Below, piece after piece: positions 30,387-38,572 of a DNA stretch of 64,000 bases. The number at the start of each line of letters is the position of its first letter. The first letter of the stretch is position 1. The notes beneath the pieces are model-generated. The model had not been told where the DNA came from. It searched no databases and worked only from the letters and a program-made list of their open reading frames with translations. The translations under genes and the position numbers were made by a program. Source of the DNA: Pollutimonas sp963712655 (GTDB lineage Bacteria; Pseudomonadota; Gammaproteobacteria; Burkholderiales; Burkholderiaceae_B); the NCBI GenBank assembly GCA_963712655.1, contig CAVQIT010000006.1:310001-374000 (forward strand). The letters run 5' to 3'.

Positions 30387-30703
30387 GAGAGCCCCAAAAG
30401 TGGCGAAGAATTCTTGTAGAAGCACGCACCCACATAGACGCAAGTAGGGAAACATTTACATGCGTGGCAGTGAACCGAGCAGGCCGAGAACTGGGGGACA
30501 ACAAGACAGTGTGGCACGTTGAGGGCTTCATCACACACCTGCTTGAAGGCTGGTTCACTCTGGACTGCTGGGTGTTTGCCCAGAGCAACATCAGTAAAGG
30601 CTCACCAGAGATGAAGAAGTGGGAGAGCCGTGGGGCACGGTTGACACGCCTCGCGTGGATCGACTGGATGCTCACTCAACCTGAATTTTCGGAGGACGCA
30701 TGA
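30383..30703 (+). CDS. Hypothetical phage protein
   Basis: 106 residues, ATGA overlaps at both ends. Trp-rich and helical (WRRILVEARTHIDASRETFT, LTRLAWIDWMLTQPEF). No motif known to me; context gives no further clue. Confidence 0.67.
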   Translation: MREPQKWRRILVEARTHIDASRETFTCVAVNRAGRELGDNKTVWHVEGFITHLLEGWFTLDCWVFAQSNISKGSPEMKKWESRGARLTRLAWIDWMLTQPEFSEDA

Positions 30704-30891
30704 AACTCAAGCATTTTCAAGACCAATCCGCCGTACTGGACTATGTGTTCGATGAACTGTTGGCCACCCTGCGCGACGACCTAGATCGCATGACTTACGA
30801 CGAGCCGGCTTTCTATTCCGACGAAGAACGACAAGAAATGGCTGACCGCATTGAGGACATCGAGGCGGTCCGCGAACTGGAGGGGCTATGA
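30700..30891 (+). CDS. Small acidic hypothetical protein
   Basis: 63 residues, ATGA overlaps at both ends. Very acidic and helical (LLATLRDDLDRMTYDEPAFY, ERQEMADRIEDIEAV). Could be a DNA-mimic or adaptor by charge, but that is speculation from composition. Confidence 0.66.
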   Translation: MKLKHFQDQSAVLDYVFDELLATLRDDLDRMTYDEPAFYSDEERQEMADRIEDIEAVRELEGL

Positions 30892-31649
30892 GCCTGCACA
30901 AAGACATCATGAACATCTGCTGCACCCCACCAGCAGACGGGGAGATGAAAGGTGCAGTAGTCGATCGCCTGGAATGTGTCTTGGAGTTAACCAGAGAGAC
31001 GCTGGAGGGAATAATCAAAGACGCCGAAGATACGTACACGGCAGCAAAAACAGGCAGACCAATCGAAATCAGCATTGGTCAGTTTCGACGGTTGGAAAAA
31101 GCCAAAACACGGCTGCGCCCGCCATCACAGCAGCCCGCCGATAAGGTGGATGCGCAGATTGAGCGCTCTTTCACTGCTGTAGAAGTGACCCGAATCACGC
31201 AAGATATCAAGGCGCAGCGCGATGCTTGGCAAAACCTTTTCCGCCGAGTATCTAAAGAACTGAATTGTCTCCCTAGTCTGTTCTTTGATGGCAATGAGCA
31301 CGTCATCAAAGCGGCACAGGTTAGCGCCTCGGCCCTCGTTGCAGCACAGCCCGACCCGGCGATGGTGGGGGATGACGATGACGGGATGCCTGTGGGTTAT
31401 CCCAATTGGTATAACCAGCAATTTTTCGGTCAACACGTAGATACACAGCGCGATCACTATTGCGAGTCAGCTTGGCGTGCTGCGTTGGCGCGCAAGCGCG
31501 TTCTGCCAGCCAGCGTAATAGTAGGCATGGTGGACGCCGCTATGGTTGAAATGAAGAACGTTAGCCCGCCGATGCGACGTAGTGAGTGCGAACGGCTTAT
31601 ACGAGCCGCGTTGAAAGTTCAGCCAGCCCGCTGGGAGGATGCGGCATGA
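30888..31649 (+). CDS. Hypothetical phage protein with tandem unrelated segments
   Basis: 253 residues, ATGA overlaps at both ends. Residues about 25-75 and 90-125 are helical and may form coiled coils; an acidic stretch (GDDDDGMPVGYP) leads into an aromatic loop and a helical C-terminus (MRRSECERLIRAALKVQPARW). Probably a mosaic of short phage modules. No catalytic motif. Confidence 0.65.
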   Translation: MSLHKDIMNICCTPPADGEMKGAVVDRLECVLELTRETLEGIIKDAEDTYTAAKTGRPIEISIGQFRRLEKAKTRLRPPSQQPADKVDAQIERSFTAVEVTRITQDIKAQRDAWQNLFRRVSKELNCLPSLFFDGNEHVIKAAQVSASALVAAQPDPAMVGDDDDGMPVGYPNWYNQQFFGQHVDTQRDHYCESAWRAALARKRVLPASVIVGMVDAAMVEMKNVSPPMRRSECERLIRAALKVQPARWEDAA

Positions 31650-31940
31650 CTCGCGTAATTATGCCCATCATGGGCGCCACGCTGATGAGCGAAATCCCGT
31701 TCGCCATGATCGCTCCGCACGAAGCCCAGGCTCAACGCAATCACGGGCAAAGCCTGAACCGGCTTGCCGAGCGTGGCGGCCTGGCCGTTTCTGAAGCGAT
31801 CGACATTATGAGGGGTAAGGGGTGGGGGGACAGCAAAGGCTTGCATCGAGAACGAGCGGTATCTGATCAACCAGGTTCGCAAGTGGCGGGAAGCCAACCA
31901 CGCCACCGACGCAGCCATGCAGCAGGGTAGGCAGCCATGA
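31646..31940 (+). pseudogene. Conserved phage protein, frame broken at a G6 run
   Basis: The ATG at 31646 overlaps the previous stop as ATGA. The frame gives a conserved-looking protein (IAPHEAQAQRNHGQSLNRLA, ERGGLAVSEAIDIMRGKGW) up to the G run at 31824-31829, then 30 unrelated residues to a stop at 31930. Dropping one G restores ACIENERYLINQVRKWREAN and ends at 31938-31940, overlapping the next ATG as ATGA like all neighbours. Thus one extra G disrupts the gene, or the read is wrong by one base. Confidence 0.7.
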
Positions 31941-32440
31941 ACGCACTCCAAGTCCGCGGCGTCGACCCTCGCGCCCTCTGCACTGCAAAGCTGCATGCGC
32001 CCCACCATCTTCCCTACGTTTCGCGCCGGGCACTGAAACGAGTCAAGGATCGACTTGACCCGCCGACCCGCTGCAACCTGTGCGACAACCCGGTGAGGTT
32101 GGCAAAGAACAGGGAAATCTACAACGGCCAGGACTACGGTGACTGGCCGTTTGTGTATCTGTGCTGCGGATGTGCGGCCTATGTAGGCCTGCACCCAGAC
32201 ACCGACCTGCCGTTACGCACACTTGCGGATCGAGAAACCAGAGAAGCCCGAAAACTCGCCAAGAATGAGTTCCACCGCGTGAGTCGCAAGATGTTTGGTT
32301 CCGACAGAAAAGAGGCTTACGCCTGGTTGGCCCAAACACTTGAGATTGACCCTCGGTACGCCCATTTCGGATTCATGACATGGATGGATTGCAACCGCGT
32401 TATTGCAATATTGAGAGGAAATGAGAAATGGAGCAACTAG
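31937..32440 (+). CDS. DUF3268-like zinc-finger-containing protein
   Basis: 167 residues, ATG at 31937. CNLCDNPV ... IYNGQDYGDWPFVYLCCGCAAYVG (shown in parts: C-x2-C near residue 46, C-x2-C near 75, and VGLHPDT, PLRTLADRETREARK) matches the DUF3268 zinc-finger family of phages, whose role is unknown. The C-terminal part (AYAWLAQTLEIDPRYAHFGF) is helical. Overlaps the next gene by 13 bases. Confidence 0.82.
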   Translation: MNALQVRGVDPRALCTAKLHAPHHLPYVSRRALKRVKDRLDPPTRCNLCDNPVRLAKNREIYNGQDYGDWPFVYLCCGCAAYVGLHPDTDLPLRTLADRETREARKLAKNEFHRVSRKMFGSDRKEAYAWLAQTLEIDPRYAHFGFMTWMDCNRVIAILRGNEKWSN

Positions 32441-32682
32441 ATCTTCGCGCCACCCTCCAAAAATCCCTGTGGACTTTCAAGGAAATTGCCGGCGCTATGG
32501 AAACTGCCGCACAACTTCTCAGCACACCAAGATCGATAGAGGAACTCTACCAGGCAGCCGATGACCTGATGATTGCTTACGACGAAATCGTCTACGCCTA
32601 TGAGCGAGAAACCAGCACCGAGTTATACCCAACCGGCTTCAGTTTGGTATGCCCAATCGAACCCAATAAGGAAACCCTATGA
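32428..32682 (+). CDS. Hypothetical phage protein
   Basis: 84 residues, ATG at 32428 with GAGGAAATGAG upstream inside the previous gene. Helical and acidic (LWTFKEIAGAMETAAQLLST, ELYQAADDLMIAYDEIVYAY). Overlaps the next, much larger gene as ATGA, suggesting coupled translation. Confidence 0.66.
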   Translation: MEQLDLRATLQKSLWTFKEIAGAMETAAQLLSTPRSIEELYQAADDLMIAYDEIVYAYERETSTELYPTGFSLVCPIEPNKETL

Positions 32683-34667
32683 CCAGCTTTCACAAATTTG
32701 CCCGCCTCATCCACGCTCGATTCGTTGAACTGTCCAAGCACGAGCTATTCACCGTAGCCGCCAGTGGCGACTCAATGTGGGATTATTACCTGAGCGCCTT
32801 CCCAGAAGGCACTAATCCCATCTACCGTGAACGCACTGAGCATGACTGCTCCTGCTGCAGGCAGTTCATTCGCAACATCGCCAACGTCGTCGCCATCGTT
32901 GATGGCAAGCTGGAGTCGGTCTGGAATGTCGAGGGTGCCGAGCACCCGTACGACGTTGTAGCACAATCCTTGCGAGTCTTCGTAGAAGACCAACCCATCG
33001 CTGGCCTATTCCGCTCCTCCGAGCGCAAGTACGGCGCTGAGCAGACCATCGAGCTACTTGCCGACGGCAAGACCAAGGAATGGAAGCACTTTCACGCAGT
33101 GGTTTCGGATCGCCACTTCTCCAAGCAGGTCGACAAGGACCGCGGCGACTACTTGACCACAGTTAAAGTGTTCAAACGGGGCCTGCTGGAGTTGTCGGCT
33201 GGGGCCTTCCAAACCGCCATTGACCTGATCGATAACAAGTCGATCTACCGCGGCGAAGAGTGCCTGCCGGCAATCAAAGCGTTCCAGAAACTGCAGAAAC
33301 ATGGCCAGAAGCTCAAGAGCGAAGACGACTTCAGAATCTTCGCATGGGCCAACGCCAACAATCCGGCCGCCCGCTTTCGCAACACAGCGATTGGCACCTT
33401 GATTCAAGATCTGTCAGCCGGTGTCGAGCTGGAAGCGGCCGTGAAGTCGTTCGAATCCAAAGTGGCTCCGACCAACTACAAGCGCCCTACCGCCCTGATC
33501 ACGCCCAGAATGGTTCAGGACGCCATGAAGACCATCCAGGACCTGGGTTTGGAACCCGCACTGGAGCGCCGCTTCGCCAAGCTGCCCGATGTGAGCGTCA
33601 ATAATGTCCTCTGGGTCGACAATAGCGTCCAAAGCCAAATGAAGGACGGGATCGAAGGCCTGCTGATGGGCGCCGCCAAATCGAAACCCAAGGGTGACGT
33701 GAAGGCTGAAGACATTGGCATTGACGAGTTCATGGCCAAGATCCTGCCACAGGCTACCAGCATGGAAATACAAGTCAAGAACACCTTGGCCCCAAACTTC
33801 ATGAGCCTGACGGCCCCGGTGTATGCAGATTCGGGCAAGCTTTTCAAGTGGAATAACGACTTCGCTTGGTCGTACAACGGCAACATCACCGACTCCATCA
33901 AGGAGAAGGTCAAGCGTGCCGGGGGCAACGCCGATGCACCACTACGTGTATCCCTTGCCTGGTTCAATCCCGATGATCTGGACATCCACTGTCGTGGTCC
34001 AGAAGGCCACATCTACTTCGGAGATAAAAAGAATGTGCTCGATGTGGACATGAACGCATGGGGCACGTCTTCCGCTACCGAGCCAGTCGAAAACCTGCAA
34101 TGGGTTAGCCCGAGAGACGGCGCTTACAAGATAGTTGTCAACCAGTACAGCCGGCGCACCAAGGATCGTCCGGGTTTTGTGCTGGAAGTGGAAAACAACG
34201 GCCAGATCAATCAGTACAGCTATCCGGGTATTGTCGCAGGAGATGTAAGTGCTCTGACCTTCAAGCTCAAAAACGGAGCCATCACGGATCTGCGCGTAGG
34301 TGAAGGCCTGTCCGGTCGGGGCATTCAGCAGGAAACCTGGGGCATCAAGACCGAAACGTTCGTGAAGGTCAACACCCTCATGAAAAGCCCGAACCATTGG
34401 GACGGTAACGAAGTCGGCAACAAGCACTGGTTCTTCATGCTTGACGGCTGCTTCAACCCCGAACCCACCCGTGGGATCTACAACGAATTCTTGAACTCCG
34501 GGCTGGACAAGCACCGCAAGGTCTTCGAGATCCTGGGCGACAAGACCAAATGCCAACCTACCACTGATCAGCTCAGCGGACTTGGCTTCTCATCCACCCG
34601 CGGCGACACCGTGTTGGTCAACGTGACCGGCGCCAAGCTGCGCAAATCCTACAACATCACGTTCTGA
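32679..34667 (+). CDS. Large protein with C-terminal DUF2135-like beta domain, unknown
   Basis: 662 residues, ATG at 32679. The N-terminal 60 residues include DCSCCRQFIRN, a Cys cluster with a possible metal site. The middle is helical. Residues about 420-510 (LRVSLAWFNPDDLDIHCRGP, HIYFGDKK, LDVDMNAWG, GAYKIVVNQYSRR) resemble the DUF2135/YfaP beta-sandwich. By size it is the largest protein of the accessory block. The following gene is conserved beside it in my reading of similar phages, which I cannot verify here. Function unknown. Confidence 0.7.
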   Translation: MTSFHKFARLIHARFVELSKHELFTVAASGDSMWDYYLSAFPEGTNPIYRERTEHDCSCCRQFIRNIANVVAIVDGKLESVWNVEGAEHPYDVVAQSLRVFVEDQPIAGLFRSSERKYGAEQTIELLADGKTKEWKHFHAVVSDRHFSKQVDKDRGDYLTTVKVFKRGLLELSAGAFQTAIDLIDNKSIYRGEECLPAIKAFQKLQKHGQKLKSEDDFRIFAWANANNPAARFRNTAIGTLIQDLSAGVELEAAVKSFESKVAPTNYKRPTALITPRMVQDAMKTIQDLGLEPALERRFAKLPDVSVNNVLWVDNSVQSQMKDGIEGLLMGAAKSKPKGDVKAEDIGIDEFMAKILPQATSMEIQVKNTLAPNFMSLTAPVYADSGKLFKWNNDFAWSYNGNITDSIKEKVKRAGGNADAPLRVSLAWFNPDDLDIHCRGPEGHIYFGDKKNVLDVDMNAWGTSSATEPVENLQWVSPRDGAYKIVVNQYSRRTKDRPGFVLEVENNGQINQYSYPGIVAGDVSALTFKLKNGAITDLRVGEGLSGRGIQQETWGIKTETFVKVNTLMKSPNHWDGNEVGNKHWFFMLDGCFNPEPTRGIYNEFLNSGLDKHRKVFEILGDKTKCQPTTDQLSGLGFSSTRGDTVLVNVTGAKLRKSYNITF

Positions 34668-34677
34668 GGAGAACTAC

Positions 34678-35076
34678 ATGAACATTTTCGAACTGGCATC
34701 ACGCCAAAAACTACGCTTCCCATCCACCAAGGGCGACTTGACCACGGAACAATTGTGGGATCTGCCACTGACCAGCCGCACTGGTTGTGACCTGGACTCT
34801 GTGGCCAAGGTCGTCAACCAGTATCTGAAAGGAGTCTCCGAGGAAAGCTTCGTCGCCGTCAAAGTCAGCCCGGCCAAGGCTGGCCACGAGCTTCGATTGG
34901 AAATCGTCAAGCACATCATCGCCGTGAAGCTGGCGTCCGCCGACGATGCGAAGAAGCGTAGCGAGAACGCTGCTGAGCGTGAACTGCTGACTGGCATCCT
35001 GCACGAGAAGAACAACGAAGCGCTCAAGGCGTTGACCCCGGAGGAAATACAGGCGCGACTCTCCAAGCTCGGCTGA
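34678..35076 (+). CDS. Conserved phage protein (MNIFE..LRF type)
   Basis: 132 residues, ATG at 34678 with GAGGAGAA upstream. MNIFELASRQKLRFPSTKG, LTTEQLWDLPL, DSVAKVVNQYLK and a Lys/Glu helical C-terminus (IVKHIIAVKLASADDAKKRS) form a pattern common in phages. It may act with the 662-residue protein upstream, 10 bases away. Function unknown. Ends before a terminator. Confidence 0.76.
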   Translation: MNIFELASRQKLRFPSTKGDLTTEQLWDLPLTSRTGCDLDSVAKVVNQYLKGVSEESFVAVKVSPAKAGHELRLEIVKHIIAVKLASADDAKKRSENAAERELLTGILHEKNNEALKALTPEEIQARLSKLG

Positions 35077-35094
35077 CACCCAGATGCAGCAACC

Positions 35095-35120
35095 AAGGAG
35101 CCCTTCGGGGCTCCTTTTTT
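35095..35120 (+). terminator. Rho-independent terminator
   Basis: AAGGAGCCC, TTCG-type loop, GGGCTCCTT followed by TTTT. Stem GGAGCC/GGCTCC. Confidence 0.87.
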
Positions 35121-35136
35121 ATATGAGGCCGCATAC

Positions 35137-35391
35137 ATGGACAAATACCCTGAACACGAAAAGCTTAAAGCCCTGAACGGCGCAAATCAAATCGTCGGTG
35201 AGTTCATTGATTGGTTGAGCGATGGAAACATTGTGTTAGCTGAGTGGGGCGTAGGCGAATACGACGGCCTAGTGCCGATTAACGCGGGACAGACAGCACT
35301 GATCGCCGGCTTCTTCGAGATAGACGAAGACAAGCTCGAAGCCGAAAAATGCCAGATGCTTGACGAGATCCGAAAAGCGCAGGTGGACTGA
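35137..35391 (+). CDS. Hypothetical phage protein
   Basis: 84 residues, ATG at 35137. Acidic alpha/beta (YPEHEKLKALNGANQIVGEF, IDWLSDGNIVLAEWG). The pattern is seen in small phage proteins of unknown role. One base separates its stop from the next start. Confidence 0.68.
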   Translation: MDKYPEHEKLKALNGANQIVGEFIDWLSDGNIVLAEWGVGEYDGLVPINAGQTALIAGFFEIDEDKLEAEKCQMLDEIRKAQVD

Positions 35392-35392
35392 C

Positions 35393-35785
35393 ATGACGCC
35401 TGAACCCGGAGTCAGCAAGGCCTGCGCGAAGTGCGGGGAGGTCAAGTTGTTGACCGAGTTTTACACCAGAAAATCGGCACAAAGCGGTAAGCAGTCTAAC
35501 TGCAAAACGTGCCAAATAAAAAACGCCAGAGACTGGGAGACTCGAAACCCAGACAAAGCCATTATCTACGATAAAACTTGGCAGGCCAGAAACCCGGGCA
35601 ATGTCGCTGCCCGCAGCAAAGCGTGGCGGGATAGAAATCCAGACATGCGAGCAACTATGGACCTGCACAAGTCGTTACAAAAACGATACCCCGAACTCAA
35701 ACGCGAAGATATTGCCCCACAGCTTCTCCTGCTTTACCAAACCCGCTACAAACTTAACCACTACATCAAGGGACAACAGGCATGA
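35393..35785 (+). CDS. Zinc-ribbon protein related to endonuclease VII / HNH N-termini
   Basis: 130 residues, ATG at 35393 behind GGACTGAC. ACAKCGEVKLLTEFYTRK and SNCKTCQIKNARDWETRN give C-x2-C ... C-x2-C with the K-x-L-x-x-F-Y signature found at the N-terminus of phage endonuclease VII and HNH proteins. The catalytic HNH part is absent: the rest is a basic helical region with NPD/NPG repeats. It may bind DNA without cutting, or be a remnant. Confidence 0.68.
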   Translation: MTPEPGVSKACAKCGEVKLLTEFYTRKSAQSGKQSNCKTCQIKNARDWETRNPDKAIIYDKTWQARNPGNVAARSKAWRDRNPDMRATMDLHKSLQKRYPELKREDIAPQLLLLYQTRYKLNHYIKGQQA

Positions 35786-36018
35786 CAACAGCAGCCGCAG
35801 TAGCATCGAAAAAGGCAACTCGTAGTAAGTCGACCCAAGACATGATGTACGACATCATGCAAACAGTTTTGTCTGGGTCACTGGAAACGAAAAAGGCCCA
35901 AGAAATCACCAACGCTATGGGTAAGCTGATAAAGACTGTGCAGTTGGAAATGGACTACCAAGAAGGCAAGAAGAAAGGCAAATACGCTGGTGTGGAGTTC
36001 TTCGATACGAAGCAGTAA
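35782..36018 (+). CDS. Hypothetical phage protein
   Basis: 78 residues, ATGA overlap with the zinc-ribbon gene. Helical, basic N-terminus (SKKATRSKSTQDMMYDIMQT) and GKKKGKYAGVEFF end. Resembles small phage regulators by texture only. Followed by ACCGAA units and a terminator. Confidence 0.65.
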   Translation: MTTAAAVASKKATRSKSTQDMMYDIMQTVLSGSLETKKAQEITNAMGKLIKTVQLEMDYQEGKKKGKYAGVEFFDTKQ

Positions 36019-36027
36019 CCGAAACCG

Positions 36028-36053
36028 AAAGCCACCTCCCCAGGTGGCTTTCT
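36028..36053 (+). terminator. GCCACCT-type terminator
   Basis: AAAGCCACCT, CCCC loop, AGGTGGCTTT, then CTC. A CCGAAA repeat precedes it. Confidence 0.8.
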
Positions 36054-36067
36054 CAATTGGAGCCCGT

Positions 36068-36250
36068 ATGGACCTAAAACCTGAAGTACAGCGAGTAATT
36101 GCTGATCTGCGCAGAGAGGGCTTCGCCGTCGCACTCTTCAACCCCGAAGAGCTGCAGGGAGCCGATGTCGATCACGTCGAAGAAAGGATGATATCTGGAG
36201 GCTGGGACGCCATTGAGGCATTGACCGACCCGGACTACGAGGAGGAATGA
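36068..36250 (+). CDS. Hypothetical phage protein
   Basis: 60 residues, ATG at 36068 just after the terminator. Begins MDLKPEVQRVIADLRREGFA with an acidic second half (DVDHVEERMISGGWDAIEAL). Ends DYEEE whose codons are the next Shine-Dalgarno sequence. Confidence 0.66.
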   Translation: MDLKPEVQRVIADLRREGFAVALFNPEELQGADVDHVEERMISGGWDAIEALTDPDYEEE

Positions 36251-36252
36251 AC

Positions 36253-36606
36253 ATGAAAATCAAAACCAGTGAACTGATTGGCCCAGCCCTTGATTGGTCG
36301 GTGGATTGTGTCGAGACTGGAACGACGGTGGACCCTGACGATTTCGTCATGCGATCCGCTGACGAATCCTATTCCGAGCGATGGGATCAGGGTGGTCCCA
36401 TCATCGATCAGATGTCTGAAGACTTTGGGTTGGCAACTTTGCACAATGAGAAGGTCGATGGTACAAAAATCGTCAAGCTTTTTAGAAAGGACAAAGGCCG
36501 GATGTACGTTGGTCCGACACTGCTCATCGCCGCCATGCGTTGCTATGTGGCCAGCAAGCTGGGCGAAGAAGTGGAAATCCCCGACGAACTTGTGAGCCTG
36601 CCATGA
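36253..36606 (+). CDS. DUF2591-family phage protein, copy 2
   Basis: 117 residues. Two ATG codons are possible; the second (36253, MKIKTSEL) is preferred because AGGAGG is seven bases away, while the first (36247) is too close, and it matches the start of copy 1. Shared elements with the 24882 gene are the start, GGPII, and TLLIAAMRCYVASKLGEEVE. The middle parts differ strongly, suggesting old duplication or separate acquisition. Confidence 0.85.
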   Translation: MKIKTSELIGPALDWSVDCVETGTTVDPDDFVMRSADESYSERWDQGGPIIDQMSEDFGLATLHNEKVDGTKIVKLFRKDKGRMYVGPTLLIAAMRCYVASKLGEEVEIPDELVSLP

Positions 36607-36851
36607 CCAAACTCTATGTCGAATTCTTTGAAACCGTAACGGGCCGAACATCAAAAGTGTTTGGCCCCTTTTCTTCAGTGCAGATGAATCAGGAGGACAT
36701 GATTGTGTTCGCTACTGAGACCAGTGCTGAAACGTCATTGGCGACCTTAGTGCGCCGCTTCGGGCTGACCAGTTGGTACTGCTACGCGGACGGCAGGAAT
36801 TACACCAACTTCGTCGTCCACACTGGAGACCACCTTGACTCTAATTCATGA
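36603..36851 (+). CDS. Hypothetical phage protein
   Basis: 82 residues, ATGA overlap. Mixed alpha/beta (YVEFFETVTGRTSKVFGPF, SWYCYADGRNYTNFVVHTGD). No known family. Its 3-prime end holds the TTG start of the next gene. Confidence 0.66.
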   Translation: MTKLYVEFFETVTGRTSKVFGPFSSVQMNQEDMIVFATETSAETSLATLVRRFGLTSWYCYADGRNYTNFVVHTGDHLDSNS

Positions 36852-37068
36852 ATACGCCCTCGACGTAAGGCTCTATGCCTGCATTCGAGTCATGGCGCCC
36901 AACGTCATCGAGGCCCGCAAGATGGTTCTCCACCACTTGGATTGCGCGGACACCAACTTTGGCATCTGGGATGACGGCACCCCAATCCTAGCTGAAGCAA
37001 GTGTCGATGACCCCGTGATGCCCTGCTTTGCAGTGGACGGAGACCCTGAGCACCCTGAGTGCGATTAA
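36835..37068 (+). CDS. Conserved phage protein (LDVRLYACIRV type), TTG start
   Basis: 77 residues from TTG at 36835 with TGGAG six bases upstream, inside the previous gene; the nearby ATG at 36848 is out of frame. EYALDVRLYACIRVMAPNVI, then LDCADTNFG and DGTPI are typical of a frequent phage family of unknown role. Confidence 0.7.
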   Translation: MTLIHEYALDVRLYACIRVMAPNVIEARKMVLHHLDCADTNFGIWDDGTPILAEASVDDPVMPCFAVDGDPEHPECD

Positions 37069-37077
37069 GGAGTGACA

Positions 37078-37506
37078 ATGGACCAAACTCAAACCAAACT
37101 TCAGCAAGCCCTGGCACTACTGCCCGACGGCTTTTACGTTCACAACCTCACAAAATTCGTGAATGGCACGGTCAAAACGACTAGGAAGGGCGCAGCCCAT
37201 GTACCTATTGAAATAGGGATCGAACAACTTGGCTCACCCTTCTCCGATTTCCGGGCGGTGTTAAACCCGGCAGATAACAAGTTGGTGCCTCTCTTGCTGA
37301 TTATTGAGCCGGAGGTTGTCTTCGCCACACATAAGACCGCCCTGCAGCGCTACAACGAAGCCATGGTCGACGGCGACGAACCAGACCCAATTGAACGGCT
37401 GCGTTTCTTCTGCTCACTTGCTATGAGCGGCCAGGATTGGCTCGATAGCGAACCATTCTTTGATGACACTTTAGCCAGGGGGCGCGACCATGCAGGTGAC
37501 CTTTAG
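37078..37506 (+). CDS. Hypothetical phage protein
   Basis: 142 residues, ATG at 37078 with AAGGAG six bases away, preferred to the ATG at 37072. Helical N-terminus (TQTKLQQALALLPDGFYVH), a basic segment (TVKTTRKGAAHV), then an acidic helical end. Overlaps the next gene by 17 bases. Confidence 0.67.
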   Translation: MDQTQTKLQQALALLPDGFYVHNLTKFVNGTVKTTRKGAAHVPIEIGIEQLGSPFSDFRAVLNPADNKLVPLLLIIEPEVVFATHKTALQRYNEAMVDGDEPDPIERLRFFCSLAMSGQDWLDSEPFFDDTLARGRDHAGDL

Positions 37507-37702
37507 CAAGGTTTCCGTAAAAGGAACTAAGCGTTGGAAAGACCCCTCCACAGGTAAGGATCGAACCCAGACCCGTGAGTTTTTCCAAACCATCAACCCA
37601 TTCAACAAAAACGCCGACGGCGCTGTAAAGTCGAACGAAGAAATATTGGCAGAAGTTCAGGCCGAGCGCGACGAGTGGTTACGCCAAGGAGAGCAACCAT
37701 GA
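37490..37702 (+). CDS. Hypothetical phage protein
   Basis: 70 residues, ATG at 37490 within the end of the previous gene. Basic beta start (VTFSKVSVKGTKRWKDPSTG) and acidic helical end (EEILAEVQAERDEWLRQ). Small phage protein of a commonly seen type. ATGA overlap with the next gene. Confidence 0.66.
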   Translation: MQVTFSKVSVKGTKRWKDPSTGKDRTQTREFFQTINPFNKNADGAVKSNEEILAEVQAERDEWLRQGEQP

Positions 37703-38021
37703 CACCAGAAACGAAAACGAGACTAATAGCTGCCCGCGGCCTACTATCCGATCCCGAGAAATGGACAAAGCACGTTGCGGCCCGTAACTCCGATGGGGTC
37801 GAAGTAGACACCAGTCACGACTCTGCCACCTGCTTTGCGCCCTCGGTGCCCTGTGGCATTTTGGCGCACCCCGCGGACACATCGTCTGCGACGAGGCGCT
37901 AGCTTTATCTGACGTGCTACCAGAAGGCTTTATATACGTTGATGACTTCAACGATGATCGCACCACAACCCACGCCGACATCCTCGCCCTGTTTGACCGG
38001 GCGATTGGAGAACCGAAATGA
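37699..38021 (+). pseudogene. DUF6197-like protein, frame broken at TTT
   Basis: ATG at 37699 overlaps the previous stop as ATGA. The start (RLIAARGLLSDPEKWTK) is DUF6197-like, but at the Cys motif the frame reads TCFAPSVP. Adding one T at 37834-37836 gives TCFCALGALWHFG, then DEALALSDVLPE and LALFDRAI and a stop at 38019-38021 that overlaps the next ATG as ATGA. So a one-base deletion separates the halves; as it stands translation ends at 37902 after 67 residues. Confidence 0.75.
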
Positions 38022-38299
38022 AGTTATTCACAAGGCACCTTACGTCTGACGAGTTCATCAACGCCTGCATACCCTCAGAGTTCTCCTTCGACGCTGCACA
38101 GCACTTGGACGGGGATGACCATATTTCGTTCTCGTTCTTCTTTGAAGATGTCGAGGGCTCTGCCGTGTACAGCACAGTGACTGGCAGAGTGTTTGGCACT
38201 GCAGTCGGCCCTGGCTGGGAGGAGACCCGCTTCAGCACGGACGACCTGAGGGACGGCGAACCTTGGTTCGATGCCCTGCTCAACTTCGTATACAGGTGA
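38018..38299 (+). CDS. Hypothetical phage protein
   Basis: 93 residues, ATG at 38018. Acidic and aromatic (MKLFTRHLTSDEFINACIPS, DDHISFSFFFEDVEG). Its ATGA overlap fits the restored frame of the broken upstream gene. No known family. Confidence 0.67.
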   Translation: MKLFTRHLTSDEFINACIPSEFSFDAAQHLDGDDHISFSFFFEDVEGSAVYSTVTGRVFGTAVGPGWEETRFSTDDLRDGEPWFDALLNFVYR

Positions 38300-38306
38300 G
38301 GCGCAA

Positions 38307-38498
38307 ATGACAAGCGCAATGAATACCGAAGCCAAGCTCACCTTGGCCATAGCCTCGCTCAAAGAGATCGCAGGCATGCCTACGGAGTCCGAATGCGACG
38401 ACATGGATGACTTTTGCCTAGGCAACGACGAGGCACTTGACGCCATGAACGAGGCCATCAGCCAGGCCCGCCACGCCCTCAGCCTACTGGGAGCCTGA
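38307..38498 (+). CDS. Small acidic helical protein
   Basis: 63 residues, ATG at 38307 with GAGG upstream. Alternating helices (AKLTLAIASLKEIAGMP, ALDAMNEAISQARHAL). Last gene of its unit; a terminator follows within 35 bases. Confidence 0.66.
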   Translation: MTSAMNTEAKLTLAIASLKEIAGMPTESECDDMDDFCLGNDEALDAMNEAISQARHALSLLGA

Positions 38499-38531
38499 CA
38501 TGGACCCTGCAGCCAGCACCCCACACCCATC

Positions 38532-38555
38532 GGCCACCTCAGAGGTGGCCTTTTT
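38532..38555 (+). terminator. GGCCACCT-type terminator
   Basis: GGCCACCT, CAG, AGGTGGCC, TTTTT: perfect 8-bp stem and U tract. Confidence 0.9.
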
Positions 38556-38572
38556 ATTGGACGACACATCCG

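Noticed and set aside
33942..34556. 204-residue minus-strand ORF within the 662-residue gene
   Set aside because: Antisense shadow of a plus-strand gene with coherent protein sequence.
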